Source: Monosporascus cannonballus
Taxonomy: Eukaryota; Ascomycota; Sordariomycetes; Xylariales
Assembly: GCA_004154925.1 (NCBI GenBank)
Contig: QJNS01000270.1
Coordinates: 39,550-103,549, forward strand
Length of the DNA stretch: 64,000 bases
Reading direction: 5' to 3'
Below, in pieces: positions 57,161 through 64,000 of this stretch. The position numbers and the translations under genes were made by a program. The notes below the pieces were generated by a model that worked only from the letters and a program-made list of their open reading frames with translations, ran no database searches and was not told the DNA's origin. The number at the start of each line of letters is the position of its first letter. Positions within the stretch are counted from its first letter, which is position 1.

Positions 57161-58636
57161 ATGGCATATCCTTACCATGCTGGACACGCAGCTGGTCGTA
57201 TCTGTTTTGAGCCATGGTCACATGGCATCAGCGTGATGAGGGCTATCCTCACTCGCTGGTCGGAACTTGACATAACGCACGCTGGCTCTATTTTCGCCAT
57301 CGCAGGCGTTGCGCCCTCGGCCTGGCATTTCATAAAACGCACCTGGCACGATATCTCTGGATGGGTCAGCCAGTTCTTCCTCGCCTCGGTGACCGTTCCG
57401 GGAGGCGATCCATTGAACAGAAACATCGTTCAATGGATCCAGGCCAATAAATCCCGCCATTACCGAATCTTTACCGGGCGCAGCGAGGTTCAACGCGATA
57501 ACACGGACCGTGCTGCTGCGCTCAAGAAAACGCGACGCCCGGTCCAGTATTACCCTCACTGGATTTCGAGGTGGTTCTGGCATGAAAGGAACTTCTTTAT
57601 AGCCATCAGAGCGATGGACAGCTTTACGACCGCCATTTCAAATCCTGCATACGATGGCATCGGAGGCGAAGACCTGACTATCAGCTGCTTTGGACGCTCA
57701 GCGGACCCGATCATGAAGCTCATCGACCTCTGCCGCGAATTTGCAGACCAGCAGACTCAATTCTTCGTCATCATATACTCTCGCGATCGATATGGACTCT
57801 CCTGGCAACCAAAGTATCGCAAACCCATTCGGCGTTTGGAGACGGTGCACTTTGATGATGATGTAAAGCAGGATCTCGTCGCCGACATTAGGCAATATCT
57901 TGATCCCAAAACACAGAGACTTTATCAGAGCCGCAGCATGCCTTACCGGAGGGGTTATCTGTTTTATGGGCCTCCCGGTACCGGCAAGACATCGCTGACG
58001 ACCGCCCTGGCCGGTGAATTCGGGCTCGACCTGTACGAAATGAAGATCCCCAGCGTTGCCACCGATGCCGAACTAGAGCAGATGTTCCAGGAGATTCCCC
58101 CGCAGTGCATCGTGCTTCTAGAGGACATCGACGCAGTGTGGGTAGATCGCTCGTTGAGTTCTGCCGATAGTGGGCACAGCTTCACCAATGATAAGTCTAC
58201 GTGCACCTTATCTGGACTCTTGAACGTCTTGGACGGCGTGGGTTCACAGGAAGGCCGGATCGTGATAATGACGACCAATAAACCGGAACTGCTCGATGCC
58301 GCTCTGGTACGTCCCGGTCGCGTTGATATGAAAGTCTTCCTAGGCAACATCAGCCAGAAGTCCGCGGAGCAGATGTTCGTGCGCATGTTTGCGCCCGAAC
58401 TGAGCGTTGTCTCGAGCTTGGACATCAAACAGGTTCAGGAGCTGGCGTCCCAGTTCGCCAAGGAGATTCCCGAGGACACGTTCACCCCCTCTCAGCTGCA
58501 AGGTTTCTTCCAGCTCCATCTGAACAGTGCCGCCGACGCGGCTTCAAGCATCCGTCCTTGGGTGGATAAGGAGCTTGCCAAGAGCTCTGAGAAGGACTTC
58601 GAGCTCGTTTCGAGCGAGAGGAGGGTTATAGCATAG
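57161..58636 (+). CDS. BCS1-like AAA+ ATPase, 491 aa, single exon
   Basis: Starts at ATG 57161 in the context CCCACCATGG; the next Met (57236) is an alternative. Residues about 40-58 form a modest hydrophobic segment that may be the N-terminal membrane anchor. Residues about 70-255 correspond to the BCS1 N-terminal domain. The AAA core has GYLFYGPPGTGKT (Walker A 270-277), IVLLEDIDAVWVDR (Walker B 317-324), sensor-1 TTNKPELLDAAL from 371 and LVRPGRVD with arginine fingers at 384 and 387. True BCS1 moves the folded Rieske protein across the inner mitochondrial membrane to complex III. Fungi carry many divergent paralogues of unknown role, and the unusual N-terminus makes a paralogue more likely than the housekeeping gene. 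Intact; no RIP. Confidence 0.88.
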   Translation: MAYPYHAGHAAGRICFEPWSHGISVMRAILTRWSELDITHAGSIFAIAGVAPSAWHFIKRTWHDISGWVSQFFLASVTVPGGDPLNRNIVQWIQANKSRHYRIFTGRSEVQRDNTDRAAALKKTRRPVQYYPHWISRWFWHERNFFIAIRAMDSFTTAISNPAYDGIGGEDLTISCFGRSADPIMKLIDLCREFADQQTQFFVIIYSRDRYGLSWQPKYRKPIRRLETVHFDDDVKQDLVADIRQYLDPKTQRLYQSRSMPYRRGYLFYGPPGTGKTSLTTALAGEFGLDLYEMKIPSVATDAELEQMFQEIPPQCIVLLEDIDAVWVDRSLSSADSGHSFTNDKSTCTLSGLLNVLDGVGSQEGRIVIMTTNKPELLDAALVRPGRVDMKVFLGNISQKSAEQMFVRMFAPELSVVSSLDIKQVQELASQFAKEIPEDTFTPSQLQGFFQLHLNSAADAASSIRPWVDKELAKSSEKDFELVSSERRVIA

Positions 58637-59586
58637 GGTCATATCATAGTTCTGTACGAGTAGAGGTCATTGCATGTATATTAGATGCCGGGTATAGATT
58701 GTGTGCCTTTTTCAATAGATAGAGTATTGTAATTACACGCTAATTCAGCGTCAATGTCAGCATAACACCCCGCTGCGCCGTTGAGCTACATACCAACGAT
58801 TACCTACATGTATGCACACATGGCTGATAGAACTTCTCTATTTTTATCCAGTAGGCAGTGTGCCCAAACGCACATAGCGTCCAAGAAGCTTCGGAAGCTC
58901 AGAAAACAGGTCAAATAGGCCTTGCTGTAGGTACATTGAGCACTAACACCCTTAGCCACTTTGTTTTTAGGGAATTTACATTTGTCTCTGGGCTTCCAAG
59001 ATTCCTCTCCGCAAAGTATGTCACAACCCAGGCGTAGTTGAGGGGCTGTGAACCTTGGCGAACACCAAACAGCAGAGTCCACTCTTCCACAGTATTGGAA
59101 ATGTTTCTAAACTTTTCCACTGCACTCGCCACAGTTTTCCGTATGCAATCTGGTGATGCAGGGGACAGACAACACGGGTTATGTAATTGGTCCTTCGGTG
59201 ACATCTTCCGGACCAAGGGTTTCTCAATAGGCATTCTTCTCTACGACATGACTCAAATCTTCGCAGTCTCTCAGTGAAGCTCGCCGCGGTGACAGTGTGA
59301 TGGCTTAACATCTGAAACTAAATAACAATCACCAAAGGGAGAGAGAGGCTTCCTGCAGATTCATTGTCTATCTTGGATCTGCGACTGCCCTTTGCCGTTG
59401 ACCGCTTCTATGCCAATCTTAGACACACGCCTAGCTTGGGGTAGTTTGGGCTATTATTGTCAATTCATGTAATCTATAAGACTAACCTACTAGGCTGGTG
59501 AGAATTTCTGATCTACCACCTATCACTAATCACACTTCCCACCCATTTTTCGAACGACTACCCCGGCTAGTTAAACCGCGCTCATC
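58637..59586. other. Intergenic, no supported gene
   Basis: About 950 bp. Overlapping small frames on both strands (up to 107 codons) show no domain or consistent splicing. The right half should be the promoter and leader of the gene at 59587. Confidence 0.45.
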
Positions 59587-60816
59587 ATGGCTCCCTTCGA
59601 TCTCCGAGACTCAAAGAAGATTGAGTCCGAATCCAAACGGCGTTCAAGGCGTGGCTCGATCACCACGCAGACTGGCGCCAAGGACTATCACGAACGCCGC
59701 CATGAGTGGGAGAGTCATGACGGGGGGACCCCAGAAGAACGTCGCGAGCCGCTACCTACTTTCAACATCCGCCTCGCCATTAAAGATGATGGGGCGAATC
59801 CCCCGCGCTTGATTATAGTGCCCCTATCCAGCGACAAGTTATCAGGTCGTGCTCGCGCTGATGCGATCCTACTTACAGAACATCAGGACTGGTGTGAAGG
59901 ACCACCATCCAGATCGTCAATGCGAGCTATGGAAGAAGCTCTTTATCACCTAATTCTAGGTAGCGATGTTCAACAACCGTCACCATATCCCAATGTTAGA
60001 AGCAGCGGATACGACAGCAGGGAGCCTTACCGTTACCAGGATAATGATTATGTGGGCGACTACAAGCGACCCCCGAATCTTACACAGCCACGTACAACTT
60101 CTGGAAACAGAGCGAACGAAGGCAACGTCTACGAGGCTGCGTCGAGGCGTACTACCTACTACGAACCGGCTCTCCATTACGATGCACCGCGGTCTCAATC
60201 CAATCCCGAATCACCAGATCATGCTCCCAAGACGGCTTCCTCCCACACTGACCTAGACTACGCGGAATACATGGGTTCTGGTGCAGAGACGAAATCTCGA
60301 GACCATGAAAGAAGATATTCAACCATTGATCCACCATTGGTGAAAGTGAAGCCGCACAAGAGGCAACCACATGTACTGTATTCGCGTCCACCCATGGTAT
60401 CCTTGCATCCAGAAGAATATGCAGTCGACGATGACCCAACAGTCCAGCCCCTGAGGAGGCAACCTTTTCGACGGAACCCTTCTTTCTGCCAGTCTCAGTA
60501 CCGTGTGTCAATTGCACCTGCGTACCAGGTGGACGACTACGCACACTACTGTGAACCGCGCGACAAAGGGGAGGACAGTCGCGGACGCGCCGCCGAGCGC
60601 GACCGCGAGAGATGGGATGAGGATGAGCGTGCGCGCAGACGGCGGCGTGAGTCCCGGTACAGGCGGTCTGGAAATGCATATTACGAAGACGGCTCCCGCG
60701 GTTCCTCCGATGACCGGACTATTAATCGCCGGCCGACGGGAGAATATTCGAGGGAGTGGTCCAGTTACGGCAAACAAACGAAACTACCTGAGCAGCATCG
60801 AAGCCAATACCTCTGA
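59587..60816 (+). CDS. Hypothetical basic, disordered protein, 409 aa
   Basis: Single exon, MAPFDLRDSKKIESES to HRSQYL and TGA. Residues about 55-125 (PLPTFNIRLAIKDDG, RLIIVPLSSDKLSGRARAD, SSMRAMEEALYHLILG) look like the one ordered part. The rest is rich in Arg, Ser, Tyr, Pro and Asp, with repeated SRDHERR-, RDRERWDEDERARRRRR- and SREWSSY-type text, typical of an intrinsically disordered, possibly RNA-binding or nuclear protein. No known domain recognised. Codon use is GC-balanced like its neighbours, and the length of open frame (410 codons against heavy overlap of shorter frames) supports it. Function unknown. Confidence 0.7.
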   Translation: MAPFDLRDSKKIESESKRRSRRGSITTQTGAKDYHERRHEWESHDGGTPEERREPLPTFNIRLAIKDDGANPPRLIIVPLSSDKLSGRARADAILLTEHQDWCEGPPSRSSMRAMEEALYHLILGSDVQQPSPYPNVRSSGYDSREPYRYQDNDYVGDYKRPPNLTQPRTTSGNRANEGNVYEAASRRTTYYEPALHYDAPRSQSNPESPDHAPKTASSHTDLDYAEYMGSGAETKSRDHERRYSTIDPPLVKVKPHKRQPHVLYSRPPMVSLHPEEYAVDDDPTVQPLRRQPFRRNPSFCQSQYRVSIAPAYQVDDYAHYCEPRDKGEDSRGRAAERDRERWDEDERARRRRRESRYRRSGNAYYEDGSRGSSDDRTINRRPTGEYSREWSSYGKQTKLPEQHRSQYL

Positions 60817-61477
60817 CGAATGGAATCCCGTGTCCCTTTTCCAAGGTTAACCATAGCATTCGCGGGGGTGTCTTTTCAGACGGGGATTGCTAGGGAGGGG
60901 ATTCTGGAGGTTGCAGTTCTATTCAGGGTCGCTTACTGCTAATATGTCGCTTACAAAATAAAAAGGTGACTCTAGAGAGGTGCGGTAAATGCCATTAGAA
61001 CGTAATTCACTTCTTGTATAGAGTTAAGATTACTAGCAAGTGAGCAAACTTGAAGTGAAATGCATACTTAAGTACCTAGGTAGGTAGGGATGGCCCCCTC
61101 CCCCAGAGTCGGTGATATCAAACCCTATCGCTAAGTAATAGACGAATCTCTGTAGAGTTTGAATTAGCCACTTAGTCCTCAATAGTTAGTTCGGCGTGCC
61201 GACATGCGGCGAACTTAAATGCCATAGTTCCGGCCAGGGAGGAAGGTTTGAATAATTCCGGAGATACTTTTCTGCACGTTTTACTGCCTGTTGTGCTCAG
61301 TTTGGCTTTGATTCCCGGGCATATATATAACGAGGCCGAATGCTCCCTATTCGCCTTTCTCATCTTCTTCTCATGCTAACGAGCCGCACATCTACAATAC
61401 GTCTACTAAGACCCCAGTCTCTCGTGCATATACCAACACCTTTGACCATCTACCTGACCTAGACGCGGCATCCCACG
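60817..61477. other. Intergenic and promoter of the secreted-protein gene
   Basis: It contains AAGTACCTAGGTAGGTAGG at 61070-61088 and CT-rich leader DNA shortly before the start codon at 61478. No gene seen. Confidence 0.5.
61321..61330 (+). promoter_or_regulatory. TATA box of the secreted-protein gene
   Basis: ATATATATAA, about 150 bp before the start codon, followed by a CT-rich leader (CTCATCTTCTTCTCATGC). Position and surroundings fit a fungal core promoter. Confidence 0.5.
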
Positions 61478-62134
61478 ATGAAGCTCACCATATTCGCCCC
61501 TTTCCTAGCCTTGGCATTGGCCTCGCCCCTCGCCCTACCACCCATGGAACGTCCCGCGCTCGCGGTCAAGAGCATCAGCCAGGAAGCGCCGATAGATGAA
61601 CAGCCCGACGGTACTTCAAATAAGACAATTACATCGCCGCTTGGGAACAACACCACAACACCGGTCAGCCCCAACGAAGACGCCACGCCAAAAGCCGACC
61701 GCGAACGGTTCAGCGTCTTGGGGACCATCAGGACGGCTCCTAGAGACGGTCTAGGGCGCCCAGACAAGTCCCCCATGAGCGCAACAGCCGGCGGACTCCT
61801 CCACACAAACGACACCGCAGTCACCGAGCGCCTTGAGGCCAGGGGTAACAAGGAAGGACCCTACGTATGGCCGAGAGAGGGCAAGGTGCCTCTGTGGAAG
61901 CTGCCCCCGTGCTATCAGAAGTGCGTGGTCCAGACGGCCACCCAGACATGGGGCAACCTCGGAGACGTCAGGGATCTCTCGACGTATGATTTCTGCCAGG
62001 GCAAGTGGTTCTGGGTGGATAACTGGATCTATCACGCTTTCCAAGACTGTGTTGGACCTTCGTGTAGGGATCATCAGCCTGAGGCTGAGGATGCTTCGTA
62101 TGTGTGGATGTGGGAGACATGTCATAAGAATTAA
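61478..62134 (+). CDS. Small secreted cysteine-rich protein, 218 aa
   Basis: A signal peptide is plain: MKLTIFAPFLALALAS with likely cleavage after residue 16. Residues 17-125 are Pro/Thr/Asn-rich with N-glycosylation sequons at Asn48, 57, 58 and 111. The C-terminal domain (about 126-218) is Trp-rich with six cysteines at 145, 149, 173, 191, 196 and 215 (LPPCYQKC, DFCQGKWFW, FQDCVGPSC, WETCHKN), enough for three disulfides. The PxC-x3-C opening recalls CFEM-like secreted proteins, but two cysteines fewer and different spacing argue against a standard CFEM domain. Intact, single exon, good TATA box. It could be a wall protein or an effector; the sequence does not decide. Confidence 0.8.
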   Translation: MKLTIFAPFLALALASPLALPPMERPALAVKSISQEAPIDEQPDGTSNKTITSPLGNNTTTPVSPNEDATPKADRERFSVLGTIRTAPRDGLGRPDKSPMSATAGGLLHTNDTAVTERLEARGNKEGPYVWPREGKVPLWKLPPCYQKCVVQTATQTWGNLGDVRDLSTYDFCQGKWFWVDNWIYHAFQDCVGPSCRDHQPEAEDASYVWMWETCHKN

Positions 62135-63719
62135 GTGATGATTTCAGGGGATCATTCAAAATCGGGGTAATTGCTTCTAATGTTGTTTTGGCGCACGGCG
62201 ATCTGGCACCTACTCATACATACCTTGAAAGGTTTTCATGCCTTTGACCATGCGGCACGTATGGTAAGCAATATCATTGCAAGGTTGAAGTAGACTAAGG
62301 CATTTAATTAGACGGTGGGATGAACCAGAGCTTTACTATGTCGATTCCCAACCGCCCTGGACCCTAGGGGTTAGGAAACATCCACTTCTGCTACAAACCA
62401 GCTTGATGTCCACTAATCCACACCTGTTTATTATATACGACACTGTGGAAATAATGATAGCGATCAGCTTACAGTATCTCTTCATTTGCAGATGGTGTCC
62501 AGAATGTCTGAAACCGAGGGCTAGGAAAATACAAAATGCGCACGGTAACCCCAAGTGAAACCGCGCCACCATTAAGCCTCAAAGCTCATCAGCCTCGTCT
62601 AAACTATGATAACTTTTAGCAGAGGCGAATTCACAGGAGGCATGTTCGTTTAAAGCAAACCTAGGGGTGTCTGTATCCATTGTGGATTCGTCCGGAGCTA
62701 TTCGATGTATGTTGTTGAACTCCTCAAACAACCGCGTTCTTGTTATATGCTCTTGTAAAAGGCTGAGTCTGAAGCGAAGAAGAGAAATAGTCATACATAG
62801 GTAGCCGAATAGAGCAGTATCTATTGTCTATCTAAAGCCATTGGTGACATACAATGTGACCGCTCTTATAGGCAAGTCAAGCCAAAGAAGACTAGGGAGT
62901 GCTTGAAAGTTGTTTGACGTCTGACACGTCTGAAAGCACCAAATCCAGATATTGAAATGCTTCCTGAGGGCATAATTCAGGACGGGAAGCTCGGCAATTG
63001 TCCTTTCATTCTTTTCTTGCCGGCCTGAGTCACCTACCTTCCACTAGAGCCCGAGATAGCTCCTTCCTTGATATGCATATATGGAGAACGCTCTTGCTCT
63101 ACCTAGCCTGAATGCGCTACCCAGATAGAGCCAGACGTAGGTATGTTTACTGATATCAATTTTTACTGATGCCCACCCACGGTTCCGGCGACTGCATCCG
63201 AGCAGCCGAGTTTGAATGGAGGAGGTGGTCACATCAATGATTCTCCTCACTACTTCTCAGGGGATAGCGTCATTGCATCGTTTGATACGAAACTGGCTCT
63301 ACCATCCGCTCTTTCCGTCAAAACAGTGCCTTTCCTCTCCCCATGACCCCAGTGCGGTCATCTCCTTCGCGTAGATACACATATGCTTAAGTACTAGGTA
63401 GTTACACGGTGATGTTCTATCATTTGGCCATTTCTCAAAACGGATTTAGTGGTATCTGCAGTTTCCTCAACCATCACCTCATGATAGAACAACTACCTAG
63501 GGTGTGACCTAGAAGAAGAAGTCTAATGACATGATCCCAGTGTTCTGATATCGGATCTTGTGTTCCCCTGGTCCAAGAATGATGACATCTGGAGCCAACA
63601 CCGCCCGGGGTAGTGACGTGGTGAACCTACGTACCTACCTACCGTAACCTGTATCCAAGGAAGGTGCCAAATAAACTTCGACTTCGTCCGCGGTTTCCCA
63701 GCAACAACCACAACAACAC
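62135..63719. other. Intergenic, no supported gene
   Basis: About 1.6 kb of balanced composition. Frames on the minus strand at 62579-62794, 63044-63250 and 63523-63711 are short and without domains or clear splice links. The first (ending SLDEADEL) is the only one with natural-looking composition. Confidence 0.4.
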
Positions 63720-63769
63720 GGCTTCTAGCGCATGCGTTGTTTATCTACAAATACTTTTCTGCCCCCGCC

Positions 63770-64000
63770 TATCCCTCTCTTCTCTCTCTCTCCTCCTTCT
63801 TCTCCCAAGTTTCACCGCCGCGTTCTGCCTCCGTGTTACTTTGCGTTTCAGCCTTTCTGCCTGCCTGCCTATCAACTTGTTGATACCAAGTCTTTCTGAA
63901 TCGCATTTCTCTGTTTCCCGTGTTCACATCTTCCCCGTCTACACGTCTTCTCCGTCTTCCCCGTTCGTCACGTCTTCCCTGTCTTCACATCTTCCCCCTT
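63770..64000 (+). promoter_or_regulatory. Pyrimidine-rich promoter/leader of a gene beyond the window
   Basis: A TCTCTCTCTC run at about 63777-63793 and then repeated CTTCCCCGTCTTC-type units to the window end, all pyrimidine-rich on the plus strand. Such CT tracts lie just upstream of transcription starts in strongly expressed filamentous-fungal genes. No start codon followed by a long frame is seen before 64000. Confidence 0.45.

Noticed and set aside
58804..59311. Overlapping 79-107-codon frames on both strands between the BCS1-like gene and the gene at 59587
   Set aside because: No domain, no splice logic, mutually exclusive overlaps.
62579..62794. 71-codon minus-strand frame ending SLDEADEL
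   Set aside because: Composition is plausible, but there is no domain, no second exon and no start context; kept as intergenic.
1..64000. CRISPR arrays, tRNA or rRNA genes
   Set aside because: No spaced identical repeats, cloverleaf signatures or rRNA-like segments were seen; the tandem repeats found are LTR minisatellites and a microsatellite.

Overview
The window is from a filamentous ascomycete (Pezizomycotina). The genes have short introns with GT...CTAAC...AG signals, and include a fungal-type AAA+ ATPase, a HET-domain gene and a BCS1-like ATPase. Two long blocks are extremely AT-rich, rich in TpA, and full of TAA/TAG stops that read as former CAA/CAG/TGG codons. This is the mark of repeat-induced point mutation (RIP), so the genome has a two-speed layout. 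No species can be named from the sequence.

Layout. (1) About 1-31.4 kb is a nested transposon block. At its left are Ty3/gypsy chromovirus pieces: the 5' end of a minus-strand element (1-770), a plus-strand 5'-truncated copy (771-5610) and a duplicate of its 3' half (5611-7667). A solo LTR with TSD ATAGG follows (7854-8173). From 8375 to 31385 lies one hAT-type DNA transposon with 14-bp inverted ends and an 8-bp target duplication (ACCTCGGT). It is inflated from about 9.2 kb to 23 kb by two full-length chromoviruses. One of these (9516-16221, TSD GTTTA) sits inside an older solo LTR (9464-16589, TSD ATATT); the other is at 20847-27564 (TSD AAAAG). (2) About 31.4-37.1 kb is a gene island with a solo LTR (TSD AATGG), a two-exon AAA+ ATPase of 645 aa and a three-exon GNAT acetyltransferase of 215 aa. 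(3) About 37.1-54.5 kb is a second RIP block. It holds an unidentified plus-strand coding relic, a full-length second-family chromovirus (40179-47545, TSD GAAAC), an unidentified minus-strand relic, and a solo LTR nested in another solo LTR (52825-53683). (4) About 54.5-64 kb is a gene region: a broken HET gene whose 3' end is cut by a dispersed repeat, a MITE-like element, a BCS1-like AAA+ ATPase, a disordered basic protein, a secreted cysteine-rich protein, and the pyrimidine-rich leader of a gene that probably starts beyond the window.

The most interesting signal is an antisense reading frame between the chromodomain end of pol and the 3' LTR in every chromovirus copy where that interval can be read (five copies, two LTR families). 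Read through RIP damage it gives a Cys array spaced like fungal Zn2Cys6 domains, followed by a charged coiled coil, and in three copies it converges tail to tail with pol. A second theme is that related LTRs share their ends but carry different internal minisatellites in U3. All mobile elements here look inactivated; the intact genes are confined to the GC-balanced islands.
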